Assembly: GCA_003184365.1 (NCBI GenBank)
Contig: NKYR01000048.1
Location: 185,018-249,017, forward strand
Direction: 5' to 3'
DNA: 64,000 nt
Source: Evernia prunastri
Lineage: Eukaryota > Ascomycota > Lecanoromycetes > Lecanorales > Parmeliaceae
The stretch's first letter is position 1. The number at the start of each line of letters is the position of its first letter. The position numbers and the translations under genes are program-made. Shown piece after piece: positions 44,614 to 57,884 of this stretch. Under the pieces are notes generated by a model. That model was not told the DNA's origin. It made no database searches and saw nothing but the letters and a program-made list of their open reading frames with translations.

Positions 44614-46795
44614 TCAAAGACGTACTCGACCATCAGCAGGCCTTCCACCAAACCACCTTCCCATGCCCCTACCAGAATCCGCTCTCCCGCTACCTTCAGT
44701 GTTCCCATCTACCCCGCCCATCCACTTTGGTCGTTTGCCCAGGTCGTTCAGCCAGTCAGGTCTTTCCACGCTGTCGATGGTATTCTTAACTCGGTGGGCA
44801 AAACCTTGAAACAGATTCTCATCCTCTTCTTCTGCAGCTGCCGTCGCATCTGCGAGCCGTTGAGCTTGCCGCTGTTGGAAAGTCGATTGTCTGGGAACGC
44901 TAGGCCGCGAAGTTTGGCCGGTGGAAGCGTGATTCTGTTGAGGCCTTGCCCTGACAGGGCTCTGCGTCCCGGAAGGTAGCGGCGAGGATGGGCCATCCGA
45001 GTGACCGGAAAGGCCAAGTCGTGAGGCGCCTTCTAATTCCCGATTGATGAGCTCTTTTCCCTCTCTCCACCCTCCGGTGCCAAAGGCTGATGCGTTTCCC
45101 TCGTCGTCGTCATCTTCAAGAATGCCAAAGCCGAGGACATTCTTCGCACGTCCGTAGAGATTGAACAGGGTGGCGGAAACGGGTATCAGGATGAATATTG
45201 GGAAGAAATAATCGAATCCGGCCCCAAGCGGCGTAAGGTTGATTAGTCGACCGAGGAAGTGATAGAAGGTGGTCTCTCTGTGGACGCCTCGTGGGAAGAA
45301 GGTCAGGAAGTTGTAAGCTAGCGGTACCGTGAGCTTCGCTATCTGCCCGGAATACCATGTGGCGCTTTCTCCGTACGTGTTTCTCCGTACGAGGGCGCGA
45401 TTGCCCCAGATCTTCACATCGTCAAAGCTTGCGAGAGTGGCCATGGACATGTAGAGTAGCCATAGGGAAGCAATGACCTGGCCTCCAAAGCTGACTTCAT
45501 TTGCATGCGCTTTGCTATGTGAAAGTATGGTGAGACTGATGATTGAAAGCTTTGGGGCCACGTATTTGACGAGCTCGGACCAGACGATGCACACCGAAGC
45601 CAGGGAGAAGATGGCTCCGTGGGCGATCCGAATGGCAGGCACAATTTTCGCGTAGAGCAAGTAGCGAGTGTACGGCGTCAGGAAGCTCAAACGCTCTAAC
45701 CATGAGGAATGTGGTGAGGGCTTCCCAAAATCTAGTCTTCTCGAGGCAACAGCGTCAACGATCGCTTGTTTATCCACTGCTTCTTGTATCAGACGGTCCC
45801 AGGCCTCTATAAAACGAACACGTTTATGTCGAGCGCGGATCAATTTTCTCGTTAGCTCAGCAAGATAACGATCAGTAATCACTGCAGGTAGGGCAGGTGT
45901 TGGCACGCGGGCTGCAGTGGTTGTAATGCGGCAGTCCGGTAAGCTCGAAGCATCAGATATGTCTTCTATCCATTCCTCATGGTCTCTCGAAACAGCGTTC
46001 TTTCGTTTCCGTAGCTGGGTAAGTTGGGCCTCCAGTTCTTCCAGTTCTGTTGTTGCATCCGATAGTCGCTCATGGACCTTAGGAGCACGGCTTTGTATTC
46101 TTTTTAGTGTCCCTGCAACATTGGCATTGCGAAATAGTCTTCGGGGGACAGCAACCAGACCGTGACCCATCAAGTATATCGCCATGATCAAGCCCCAGCA
46201 GTACGCCAATCTGATGCCTTGTTAGCGATGTCACCCATGGCCCTAGCTGATATGGACCCACGCCATAACCAAGGACTTAACTGAGCCCCCTGCGAATCCA
46301 TTTTGTAGAAAGATGTATATACCACCGGCTGCTGCGCAGGCTATGACGATGAGTTGATATCGGGCATTGGATCTGAGAGAGTATATGATCCGGTCCTTTG
46401 GTGTACGGTACCCCGAGTCGATGTATTCACCGAGGAGTGGCAGGATGACCCTGTGACGGTCAGCATCTGCTCGGATATCTGTAGCGTTGCCGACTAGGGT
46501 ACCAAGTGAGGGCGAAGGTCAACCAGTAGGTCAAGCGCCATGCAACCAGCCTGACCGCTTCGGGCAGCCATATTCCCCTCAAGGCCTCTTCATCTGGTCT
46601 GGAGCTGGATGCGAGGTCTATAGGGACGAGAAGGATGATGCTGATGGGCAGGGCGAGAGATAGAAAGATGGGAAGGATGAGGTAGGCAGGTGTGGTTCGG
46701 AGAGGTAGGAAGTGTCGAAGGAGAAGGAGGACGAATAAGGAGATGAAGGCAAGGGCCAACAAGGCAAAAGCGTCTGATCCTATGGAGGATCTCAT
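44614..46795 (-). CDS. LMBR1-domain multi-pass membrane protein (LMBD2-like)
   Basis: LMBR1-type proteins are multi-pass membrane proteins of uncertain transport or receptor-related role. Three exons encode 692 residues: 46503-46795, 46262-46450 and 44614-46210, with introns of 52 and 51 nt. The first junction gives LTYWLTFALTWVILPLLGEY and the second VMALAYCWGLIMAIYLMGHG, followed by GLVAVPRRLFRNANV. Both are typical of the family. About nine hydrophobic segments are visible, with a coiled-coil-like loop between (TELEELEAQLTQLRKRKNAV). Late landmarks are TWYSGQIAKLTVPLAYNFLT, TTFYHFLGRLINLTPLGAGF and DYFFPIFILIPV. The last 150 residues are a cytoplasmic, Ser/Pro/Gln-rich tail. The start is the first ATG in frame (MRSSIGSDAFALLALAF). 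Confidence 0.88.
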
Positions 46796-48386
46796 GTTAT
46801 TGCGTGGATCAGAATATGGGATGAAAGGTACCAAGGCTTGACAAGGGTAAGGTAACGATTTATTAGTGTGGTGGCATCATTATTCAATGAAGGAGAAAAC
46901 AAGCATTAGAGTATTGTTATTGTCTTGTCAGGGGGGTGTAGTATTTTTGCTCTCGTTGTTGGTTGTCCCGAAGATTGCCAGTCGTATCGACTTGTAGGAG
47001 AGGGGAGAGCTGGGAGCATTGATTGTATCTTACTAGGGGATGATGTTGCGCAGTAGTGGTGGAAGTAGGTAACGACGCCTGATGATGAAAACAGTTGGAA
47101 GTGTACAGCACTAGTCTTAATTTACCGTAATCAATTAATGCCTTAATTAATGCCTTAAATTAATAAGTGAAGACTGAAAGCATGCCTAAGGTACCTTAGG
47201 TAGGTAGGACTAGGTACTCTACCTTAGAGACAACCTAACTTACAAGGTGCCTTAGCCTTTAATTTCGGGTTTCTCTAAGGTTCTCTTTGGGCGGGCCGAA
47301 GGGATGATCAGTGCAGCTTGCCTTCCTTTAGCGCCCATCATGACCCTAGGATATTTCAAGTCTTTCACTCATCCAGGCATTCTCATTCTCATTCTCAACC
47401 TAAGTTACCTTCTGAGTACACCGTACTCATCTTAAGGTAGTACCTATTCACTTTCACCTGCAGATTACAGGCAGTAGTGCATCTACAAGTAGAGTACTCT
47501 GCACTGTCTTATCACTTGTTGGATCGATCCAAATAAATGATGATAATTATAAGATACTTATTATTATATTGATGCCATTATCAATCCTTCATTAATAACC
47601 ATTAATACTCGGCCTCACGTACCTACCACACTCTTCTTTAACACATTTATTCATTCATTCTTCGTTTTCAATCTTCCTTCCAACCGTGTATTTTAAACAG
47701 TAGTCACTCTGGTTCTGGTCGGTAAAGCCCTTGATCCATTCCGATTGGTCTTACTCCATCTCCCCCAACTCGTGCTGGTCTTCTTCACCTGACAATCTCC
47801 GACTTTATCAGTCATACCCTTTCCACAAAAATCCCTCCTTCCAAACACCTCACCACCCTCCAAGGCACTGGGAAGGTTATCTTACAATTTAACCATGCCC
47901 TTACTTTCTTTCACTTATCCTATGTTCGGCGTCTTGACTCTCTAGAAGCAGGCCTGCGCTTGCTTCGCTGCCTTACTCCTCCAACGAGGCTCTTGTGGGC
48001 CTGATTTCTGTCAGATTAATCTTCGACCCCAGCATCTACCCCTCCTCTCATCGAGCACTCCGACACACACCGCCTCCTACTTGACATCTACGTTACATCT
48101 ACCGTCTCCACCCGCCCTAACTCCGACTCGTTAGCAATCTACACCTCCCACATCGACACCGCAACAATTCAACACCACGAGAATTGGCTGATCCGGTTGA
48201 AGCTGCATACAGAAGACGACACAAGTGTCTGAGGAAGTGTCCTATCACCTGTGGGAAGTCAAGGGATCGGAAAAGAGCCCGGTTGAATAAGCGGCCTCGG
48301 CCAACGGACTGGCCTTGGTCGCCTTTCTAGCTACTTCATACCATTCGTCTTAGTCCAATCGGCCCTTCACTTAGCGATACGACACC
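46796..48386. promoter_or_regulatory. Divergent upstream region of LMBR1 and MED15, with long MED15 leader
   Basis: 1.6 kb between divergent starts with no supported coding sequence. A cluster of CCTTAGGTAGGTA/GGTACCT motifs lies at 47187-47260. From about 47600 the plus strand is pyrimidine-rich (CTCCAACTC, CCACCCTCC), as expected of a long 5' leader of the MED15 gene. Leader introns are possible. Confidence 0.45.
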
Positions 48387-51300
48387 ATGAATCAAGGCAA
48401 CTTCCAAAACATGGGGGTGCCTCGACCTGCTCAGCAAGGCAATCCGCATCCGGGAGGCATGCAACGAAATGGAGGTGCATCTTCAGATATCCGTGCACAT
48501 ATCATGAGAGAGTTGAGCAGTCATCCAACACCAACCGGATGGCAGCAAACGGTACCTCCACAAAACCGTGTGGCGTATATCCACCAGATGTATGTATCTC
48601 AACGATGATTACGAGAACCTCATTAACACGATATCTCATAGAATTACGCAGCTAGGCCTCGTCAAACCAGAGTATAATCTAAACAGGACCTTCAGCATAG
48701 CAACATCATTCGAAAAGGATAAATTTGAGCAATCTCCAGACAGGGTGCGTTATCTGCACGAGAGCTGATACATCAGCTAACAATGGTCCCAGGCGACGTA
48801 CGAGGCCCACTGCAAGACGCAGCTGAAGAGGATTTTTGATACTCGTCAGAGCCAGGCAGAGCAGCAGCAGCAATTCCTGAACCCTCAGCAGCCTCAAATG
48901 GCGCTTATGCAACAGCAGATGGCCATGCAAGGAATGAATCAAAACCAGTTCCCACAGGGATATGCTATGCCTCAGCAGCCGCATGTGCAAAACCTGGGGA
49001 ATCCAGTACAGCTTCATCCATCCCAGATTCAAAGACCTGCACCGTTAGCCAATCCGATGGATATGCAACCACAGATGGCGAATGGACAGCCAATACCAAA
49101 CATGGGTCAACGTGCACCCCAAAGTCAGGGGCAGCCACAGTTCACCCCACAGGAACAGCACCAAATTATGCAGATGGCAGAGAACATGGCACAAAATTGC
49201 TCTCCGGAGCAGATGAATAATGTTCAAAGGATGGTAATGAGCATACCAGTGGATCAGCGACAGCACATGTTAAACCAGAATCTCAATCCTACGCACGTCA
49301 TCTTTCGCCAGCACGCAATAAAGAAATTTCTACACGACAAGATGGCTCAGCAACAGAGGGCTGGTCAAGGTCCCCATCCTCTCGACAGAGGAGGACCGGG
49401 GAGTCAGCAAGGGCGTCCCTCATCTCAGATTTCTATGCGTCCAGGTCAACAAGTCCCGCCGCCACCAACAACACAACATCATGAGCCACCATTCGATCAG
49501 ATTCTGGGACAACAGCAGGATGCCCTTCGACATCAGGAAGCTGGCCAAGTCGTTGTTCCTGCAAGCCAGGTAGCTCCGCCTCAGGTTCGAGGGACCCCGC
49601 ATCCTCAATCGCAGAGCCAATTCGCTGGGAGACCAATGCAACCTCCTAACAACTTCCAGCAGCAGCAGCCTTCCGCACTATGGACTAATCCTCAGGGCCA
49701 ACATCCGAACCAGACAGCTCAATCACAGATACGTCCACAGACACCCAATATCACCAACATGTCCGGACAGACTCACCAGCAAGCATTGCAAGGGCAGCTG
49801 GGCGGTCTCGATAGCAGTCGCGCCCAACGGACACCGCAACAGAATCCTAACATGCCCACGCTCAACCGGCCACTTAATCCTCCCAACCAAGGACAGAACG
49901 CTCAGAGACAAGCACAGCCTACGCCTAAGTCTGGCGCAAGAAACGCTCCGAGCGGGCAACAGAATACTGGTGTCAGTGGCCAGCCCAACGTAGGACAGCA
50001 GCCAGCGCCAAACAACCCACAGCAACAGCAACAGAGATTACAAAGGTATGTGGCTACTATGCCGGAACCGCAAAGGAGTGCTGTCATTGCGAGAATCAGA
50101 GAAGAACAAGAGCGTAGGAAAGGTGAACAAGCTGCCCAGGCTACGGCTCAAGCAGGTCCATCGGGTGCACCGGTGGCTCCAATGGGTGGTCAAGTAACTC
50201 AGCCGCAGGCAGCGGCGAAAGCCAACCAGAATGTCCTCCAACCTCAAAATCCCATGAATAGGCTCAACGGGCAAGCCGTGGCACCGCAACAATCAGGACA
50301 ACCAATTGGAGCTCGGGGTACTCAGCAAAAGTTTCCACCGATTTCATTGGACGAGAACACAACCCGCATGATGGATAAGGTCGAGTTTCCACGGAGTCTT
50401 CTCGTCCCCCTTGCCGGCGAGAACGCAAAGGTTCCTGAACAAATCAAACAGTGGGGCCAACTCAAGCAATGGGTGCTCCAAAACACGAATGTTCTGCTTC
50501 CAGGGAGTATCCAAAAGGTGGTGGGGTTACAGAGTATCGTCTATCAGCAAAAAGTCGCACAAAATAATCAGCAAAAGGAGGCCGTGAACAAAGCACAATC
50601 GCAGGGCAACATTAGGCCTGCACAACCTGGTGTAGCCCCTCCAGCGCAAATGGTAGCTCCAAACAGCAATCAAACCATCCAAAATTCCGCTGCGCCGGCA
50701 CCAAACTCTTCGATGCCCGTTCTGCCGCCACCAACAGTTCATGAAATCACCGCCGCTAGAGCTCAATTACCGCCTAAAATGAAAGCCGCCAGCGACGAAC
50801 AAATACGACAGATGATCTTGCATAAACGGAAACAGGAATTGCTAAAGGCTACGCAAGGTCCAAAAAATCTCACTGCACTGCAGCAGCAACAGCAACAACA
50901 ACAACAACGAATGGATCTACTTCGAATACAACATCAAGCCAACGCCCAACAAGCACAGGTTCCAATGCAATCAAACCAGCACGGCCAATCGCAACCTCCT
51001 CAGCGCGGCCAGAGTCAAAACCAGCAATGGCAACAACCCCAGGTGGCCCCGAAATCGGCTCAACCAAACCCGCAGCAAGCGAAGCAGCCGCAAACAGGCC
51101 GATCTGGACCTCAAGCATCTGTGCCACAACCCAATATGAAAGACGGTAAGCGTAACTACAATAGCGACGATGTTATTGAAGTCCCGGACCCCAAGCTTGC
51201 GCAGCAACAACCGCGCCCGCCAAACATCAAAGGTCCCCAGCACCAGCCTCCCCCAAATAATACATTGTTCCAGATGACACCGGAAAAGTATAACTCGTTA

Positions 51301-53215
51301 CCTCCTGAGCAAAAAGCTCACCTGCAGGAACAGCGACGTCGGCATATAGAGGCTCAGCGTGCTACGCAACGGTTTGGCCAGAATGTTCAGGGACAAAGGC
51401 CAGCAGAGGCTGTGAACCAGCATGTTGTGCAAAATGCGGGACGAGACGTACGGCTGAATCAATTGAAAAGCGAGGTGATGGGAAGCATGCCTACTCGGCA
51501 GCCTGTTCCTATGAGTCCGAATACAAGAGCCAGGATGATTGAGAAGTTGGGGAACGCAGGTAAAATGATACAACGACTTGAACACTCCTTACCGCTCTAT
51601 TTGAGTCTGTCGAAGGACGAGGAGAATACTAAAGAATTACTTCGTTCGGTATGTAGATCTGTTAAGGTGTTCGAGACTGCTAGCTGACTGTGGCTAGCGC
51701 ATCGCTGTGGAGCAGCAACTCAAAGAGACACCGTCCGGCCAATCAAATCCGGTGGACAATTTCACCATGACTCTGGAAGAATTGGAAAGCATTCAGGTCA
51801 AGCTACACGACTACTTTGCATACCTGATGAAGGCAAAAGTTCCAAAAACGGCTGTCCCTGTACCCCCGGCCCAAAATCCACCACAGCAGCAGTTGAGTGC
51901 TGCCAATCTCCAGTCTCAGCAAGAAGCCCTCAATAAAGAAAGAGCTGCGAACTTACAAAAGAGTCATGCCAGCAGTGGTAACCGAGCACCTGCCGCCCCC
52001 ACGACCTCGCAGCCGCCATTCCCGTTCGGTGCTCAGTCTCCCCAGGGTGTTCCACAATTTTACCCCACAAAAAACGAGCTCACTCAAGAGAAACTTGTCT
52101 TGCCTGTCACCAAGAAAAGAAGAAACAACACTGGTGCTAGTCCGTCGACGCCGGCACAGGTGCCAACTCCTGCACCTGCGAACAAATTGTCACCTTTTGG
52201 AAAAGTTGAATCTCCCGAAGCCCAGCGTACGCCGGCGCTGCCGCCTACGTTGAAGTGCCCTATAGCAAACTGCGAGACTGGAACAGCTGGCTTCTCAACC
52301 AAAATCGACCTGGAGAAGCACATTGCAGATACCCATGACACCAAAGAACCCGTCATCAAAGATCCCCTTGACGCTGCAGCGTATGCGATTGAAAGCATGC
52401 GATTAGCATTGAACCTGGACGAGAGTGGGAGGTCTAGGCCGCTGCAAGAACCAAAGTCCGAGTCGATGCAAGAGCAGGCTTCGAAGATTGCGCTATCAGC
52501 ACAAGGTCAGAGCTCCGTCAAGCAAGAAGGTGCAACGCCTATGAGCCGAAATCCAACGCAGACGGGACCTTCGCCCTCATCCAATTTTTTAAAGACCCCG
52601 CAAGCTGCAGCAAATACCAAAACCCCCGCCTCTGACACCAAATCTACAGGCAAAGACGTCAAAGCTACAGCTTCGGCGAAATCACCAGCAGCCGCAGCTC
52701 CGGACCTATGGGCCAACAGCCACGTTAAGCCTGAATGGTTTAAAGAAGTCTTCTCTGAAGTCGCTGACCTCAACCGCCCCGTCGGCAATGACTCCATCAA
52801 CGACTGGCTCGAACGCAACCCGTTCACTCCCTCCACTAGTCCATCCAGTGGGGCCCCATCGAAAGACAGCCCGCACAAGAGCGACATTAGCGCAAATGAC
52901 ACCCTCAACATCAACGTCAACAGTGATGATTGGCTTCCGCCCGAGTGGTTTGATGATGGCTTGCCGAGCGACATGGCCGCGTTGGATGTCGGTGGTTTAA
53001 TGGATATGGACTGGGAGGCTACATTTGCGAAGCCTGAGGAGGAGGGGGGGGAAGAAGAAGGAGGAGGAGGAGGAGAAGAAGGAGAGGAGGTGCTGGCGAA
53101 AGGCAAGAGGAGGAGGGAGAGGGATCCTCTGGAGCCGAGCGGGGAGTGGCTGAAGGCCTGGGCGCCAGATCAGTGGGAGGAAGGGAGGAAGAAAGACGCG
53201 GGGAGGAAACGATAG
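48387..53215 (+). CDS. MED15: Mediator complex subunit 15 (Gal11 type), tail module
   Basis: MED15 is the activator-binding subunit of the Mediator tail. Four exons encode 1559 residues: 48387-48589, 48642-48744, 48793-51648 and 51698-53215, with introns of 52, 48 and 49 nt. The N-terminal KIX-like activator-binding domain is rebuilt across the first two introns (residues about 33-95): GWQQTVPPQNRVAYIHQ, then IITQLGLVKPEYNLNRTFSI, then DRATYEAHCKTQLKRIF. The central 900 residues are Gln/Pro/Asn-rich with CAA/CAG runs, as expected of Gal11. Further landmarks are IRQMILHKRKQELLK and TPEKYNSLPPEQKAHLQEQR. A Cys/His pair region (CPIANCETGTAGFSTKIDLE, then KHIADTHD) resembles a C2H2 finger, and NDSINDWLERNPFTPS follows it. 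It is divergent from the LMBR1 gene. Confidence 0.9.
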
Positions 53216-54404
53216 GTGGGTGAAGGGGGGACGCGTTATGTCTTCACGCCTCTGACATTGGGGATCCCATCTCTTCTGTCCTTTCTAGCGTCCGCCGGTG
53301 ATGCCCCTCCCCCCGCCCGATTGGCTATTGGATGAAGAGCGATGATGGCATTGGGGATCCCTTGGATTATTTCCTTATCTATCCCGTGCTTGCATCTTTG
53401 CGACCTGTCAGGCTTTCATCTGCTTGCCGTCTCGGTTTTTTTTCGGTCAGGGGTATGTACTGTCATCTATTCACTGCAAGCGAGAGCGATGGATAGATTG
53501 GCTAGCTACTTTAGACAGGTTTCGAAATTCAGGATATCTTAATTCATTCAGTCGGAGTCACTGCGCTTTTCTACTCGTGCTCAGTGTCAATTCGTGATTT
53601 GTATCTATCTCTATCTGGCGATAATTACAATCACCCTTCCCCTCCCTCGGACCCCTCCCTGCCTCGACGCTCCTTTCTCGATTCGATCAATAGTATGCCC
53701 CTACCGTTACAGGTGTACATCCTTCTACGTACAATGCCCCACGCTCGGAAACAGGCCGAGTCCATAATCATCATCATCCCTGCCGTACGCTTATAACTTG
53801 TATCCTTCCCCACGTGGCCGATAAGATACGACTCTTGGATGATAGAGATCGATAGATGCTCTGCGGCGAGCTCTGACGGAAGCGTGGTGAGGAAGCGTTG
53901 TGGTTGTTCCGGCGAGCGTGGGGGGTTTTCGTTCTGGAATCCTTGCGCCACCTGGATCTCCTCTTGCGTTCCGACATCTTTTAGTTTAGGGGAGGGAAGG
54001 GAAGGGAAGGGAAGGGAAGGGAAGGGGTTGTGTTATCGGTAGGGCTTTGAACTTGTGGGGTTTGACGGTCAGGGGCTCCGGCCTGTGGATCCTCCGCCTC
54101 TAACTCAATCCCTCGAGGATGGCTTGGGTTTTGAAGGGAAGCCGGTGGTGGTAGAGGTTTCGATGCCGGCATGCTTGAAGGGACGGGGCACCGCTGCGGT
54201 TGCACCTACTCCGATGAGGCGCTCGGTGGCCGCTTTGAAGAGGCGCGAGGCAGCCTAGCAGGGGCAGATCACTTTTGCAGTCGTCGTTGCGCTGGAGCTG
54301 TCGGCGCGGGGACAGCGCGAATTATTGTGGAATGACTTCTGCAACGGAGAGGATGCCATGTGGCGAAGAGAGAGCGCGGGACTTTGTGAGGCTCCTTTTA
54401 GCCA
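53216..54404. other. Convergent 3' region with GGGAA microsatellite
   Basis: 1.2 kb without a supported gene between MED15 and the transporter. Several overlapping short frames on both strands lack any family pattern. A (GGGAA)n tract is at 53991-54027. Confidence 0.45.
53991..54027 (+). repeat. GGGAA pentanucleotide microsatellite
   Basis: About seven tandem GGGAA units. Confidence 0.85.
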
Positions 54405-55796
54405 TCACGAATGCTCAATCGGTTCCTCGGCTAGCAATGCCTCTTCCTTGCGTTTCTTCATGCATGACCGCATTGGCGGACGCACGATATCGTTGAAGAG
54501 GGAAGTACCGTAGACTAAGAGGGCAAAACCGAGTATCTGCAACCACTTGAACGTCTCCCACCCCAACCCCAGTGATACTATCCAGATGAACAGCGTTCGG
54601 CACGTATCGATCGTTGATCTTGCAGTTGCACTGACTGTCCTTGTCACGGATAAACCGAAGAAGTTGAATCCTCCAATACTGATCATGATCAGCACGCTTG
54701 TAACAGCGATGGCTTTATTGTGTGTCATCTCTCGCCATCCCTCTTCCGCGTCGAAGTAGCCGTTTCGGCCTTGTTCGGTGCGCCCAACGACCAAATGTAG
54801 GATAATCATGGCTATCACCGTCACGATGAAGCCAAAGAGCCCTTCCCAGCCCACTACTTTCAGGGGTTCCAAGGCGTATTGCTCGAGGATCCACTCTTCG
54901 AGGACGAATTGGGTGGCGGTGAATATTTGAGCAAGAGCGATCATCAGAACGCCGATGATTGTCCATAGGGCTTCCGTCGATCTTGCTGTGATCTTGATGT
55001 CGTCTACCGCTGCTCTGACGAAGAGAAAGCCTGCTTCCACTGTGGACCGGGGGTCCGGTTGCGCTTGCGGGTTGGGGGCAATAGCGCCCGCTAGACCGAC
55101 GATGGCGACGCCGAGTACCACGATAAATAGGGCCGACCACTGGTACAGATAGAGCTTTCGGTGGAGGAAGATGACGCTGAAGAGACCCACGAAAAGAACC
55201 AGAGCTCCACGGGTCATTTGGTATATACTAGCGGCCACAAACAGTAGCCCCACATTCATCAGCGTCGTTCCCGCAATGTCACAGCATGCAGGCAATGCAA
55301 GCAGGATGACTCTCCACCCGACCAATTCCCTCCTATCATCCGCATCCGCTACCAGTGACTTGGCAACCGGATTCGCGGCCTCAAGGGCGGAGAAAGACGT
55401 CCCTAGCTCTTCATTGTCATCGTCTTCGTCCGAGTCGACACCCGAGTCGTGCCCGTCAATGGCCGTGTAGCCGCCGGCGAAGAGCGGCGAGTCCGGGCGT
55501 GATATGTACCGTTTATAGAGGTAATGGCCGAAGACGACGAGCCAGCAGGCGGCTTCGCCGATGAACATTTGCGCGGTTTGGATTACCGGCATGGAGAAGC
55601 GGCGGATCTCGGAGGGGTCGGGGGAGTCGCAGTTGGCGACGCATTGGAGGTCCTGGGGTAGATAGATCAGTCTTTAGAGATCTCTTGGTGGCTGGAGAGT
55701 AGGATGATTTACCTGATACTTTGACAGGAGAGTGTTGCAGACGCCTGTCAGTAGCATCATGGCGATGAGGAAGGGTATCATGACTCGGTTCGCCAT
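54405..55796 (-). CDS. SLC35F6-like drug/metabolite-superfamily transporter
   Basis: This is a multi-pass membrane protein of the nucleotide-sugar/EamA superfamily; its substrate is unknown. Two exons encode 443 residues: 55713-55796 and 54405-55652, with a 60-nt intron at 55653-55712. The joined start is MANRVMIPFLIAMMLLTGVC, then NTLLSKYQDLQCV. Roughly ten hydrophobic segments can be traced. Typical stretches are PACCDIAGTTLMNVGLLFVA, ASIYQMTRGALVLFVGLFSV, FTATQFVLEEWILEQYALEP and FFGLSVTRTVSATARSTIDT. An acidic loop (DSGVDSDEDDDNEELG) lies in an early cytoplasmic loop. It has the same orientation as the Whi5-type gene downstream in coordinates. A location in Golgi, lysosome/vacuole or endosome would be inference. 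Confidence 0.87.
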
Positions 55797-56268
55797 TGTT
55801 GCGGATGCTGGATAAGGGGACTGCCTCAGGCGCTTTTGGGGAGAGCGCTGAGATGGGGGAGATGTGAATGTCGTGTAGATTTTATGGTCATGGAAAGAGA
55901 ATATGGGAGAGGTCTCGTGCTTTGATCAGATCACCAGCGTTGTTCCAGGTGCCAGGTGCAGGTCATGTTCGAGACGCTCTGGCTTAGACTATTCATTAGC
56001 TTCCGGAGTTTAACCGGGCCTCATCACGAAAGAATAGAGAGATTCACACATCAAAACCATGTAAAACTTGGTAAACAAATAGTGATTGGATCCTATAGCC
56101 ATGCTACATCGCCTTGTAGCAGCTCAGAGTTTTTGCAGTGTCCTGCTGAATATCAAGCACGCCAGAAATGGCATCTAGCCAGCACTGTAGCAACCCCTAT
56201 CTGCCCTCTATCAGACGAAACACACATGATAGCACACAGGTTGTCTTAGTTCCCTAACATTGTCATTC
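55797..56268. promoter_or_regulatory. Upstream region of the SLC35F6-like gene
   Basis: 472 bp between two minus-strand genes. It holds the transporter promoter and the 3' flank of the Whi5-type gene. Confidence 0.4.
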
Positions 56269-57290
56269 TCATCGTTCCTGCCTCAGCCCCAGCAACCCAA
56301 TCGCCGCTTTTCCTCGAACAGCGCTGCTCGTCAGGTTGTCTTCATCCTCGTAGCGTCTCTTTGATATCCGCTCATCACTGCCAGGCGGGCTGCTGAGCTG
56401 TCGCTGAGCATCCGATCCCCTCTGCCGTGGCAACGCCGGTGTCCGGAAGACCTCTGGGCTGTCTTTCTGGGCGCTGTGGTCTGGCGAGCACGGGGGCGAT
56501 GACAGATCCTGGGGACGTGCAATCGTTCGCGCCGAAAATGCCGTAGGATGTAGGACAGGCGCTGGGAGTAGTTTGGGCAATGACGGCTGCTCATCTCGCG
56601 TACGTGATGGGTCCCGAGATGGCGATGGCTCTTTTCGCGAGATGCGGAGTTGCGACAGAGGAAGGTTGGTCTGGTTCGTCTGGACTTTGAAGTGGGCAAG
56701 CCGTAGTCGGAGTCGTAGCGTCTCGGCATGCTGGAGATGATTCAGCATACTCTATGACTGGCGCTGGAGACATGGTTCGGCTCACCTGACTTATACTCGA
56801 CCGCAATGGCTGCGTCACCTCGGTGGCTAGGGTCTGCTGAGACACCATCGTATCGTCCGGATCGAAATCGATGACTGAAGACATGGCAGAATCCCTGTAG
56901 CTATTCTGCGAGTCGCCGTCGCCCACCTCTTCTGCGGGGTCTTCCGTGGGGGTTTCGACCCGTACATGTGGAGCGGATGGATACACCGACATGGCTCCCG
57001 ATAATGCTGGCTGAGTCTGGCACAAAAAGTCAGCAATTGCACCATGAAAACTAACGGAAAGCGTGGCTCACCTGTCCCGACGGAGCGTCATCTTTCAACG
57101 TACTCTGAGAGCGGGCAGGTGTTACTCGGACGCGAGATGTAGGTTGCGCAAATTCCGGCTCCTCGACCTCTTCTATCTGTCTTTTGTGACTCATCGACGC
57201 CTTTCCCATGGTGGTCAAACTTGCAGGGGTGCCGAACGTATTGACAGGGAGGTCAACAAGAGCGCGCCGCGTCGGTGTTGACTGTGCCAT
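56269..57290 (-). CDS. Whi5/Nrm1-type G1/S transcriptional repressor
   Basis: Whi5 and Nrm1 bind SBF/MBF and repress G1/S transcription in the nucleus. Three exons encode 303 residues: 57072-57290, 56786-57016 and 56269-56730, each joined over a 55-nt intron. The diagnostic GTB motif is created directly after the second junction, near residues 151-170: HAETLRLRLRLAHFKVQTNQ. TNLPLSQL follows, with the Leu/Arg pattern and KVQTNQ that define the Whi5 domain. Several SP and TP sites (for example SSPPCSPD, PTPTRR-like TPTRRALVD, SSPPGSD) are possible CDK sites, as expected of a repressor released by CDK. The rest is disordered. The start is the ATG at 57290 (MAQSTPTRRALVDLPVNTFG). Confidence 0.78.
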
Positions 57291-57884
57291 GTCCAGAAGT
57301 CTGGTACCTTGATAGTCAGCCAATGTTAGAGGGCGAGAACCTGCTTCAAGTCATTGGGAGCGGAAGCATACTGGGAACAGCGAGAAAGAGCTTGGGGGGG
57401 GGGGAAGAGCAAATGTAACTTGGAGGAAGTAAGTTGGTTATCAACAGCTCATTGAGTGGCCCTGATCGTGAATTAGTTGATGCTATCGAATGAATAGAAG
57501 ATAGACGCCGAGCATAGCGCGTATAGTGGCTTGTTAGGTGTAAACAAGCACGTAGAGATGACCTCGCGTTGTATATGTCGATCTGAAGCTAAAGCTACAA
57601 AATCGCGGAAATAAATTAACGGACACCCGGTCAATGTTCGGCCCGATCTCCTTGGCATGGATCATTTGGCTTGGTCTGAACTCATGCAGGTTTGTCCAGT
57701 ATCATTATCAAACGACCATATTCAGCTTAGCAGCAAGACCTTTAAGACTACGTTCATTCAAAGTTTGAGGAGGAGATCCGATCGAATGTAGCGATGTAAT
57801 TTGTGGTCTTTGGCTTCAATACAAGCATAGAAACGAGCAGCTGCAGGCACTACTCTTATTTCTATCTGGTTTCTTCCTCAATAA
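57291..57884. other. Intergenic region upstream of the Whi5-type gene
   Basis: 0.6 kb with the Whi5-type promoter and the acyltransferase 3' flank. A G run lies near 57394. No gene is supported. Confidence 0.4.
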
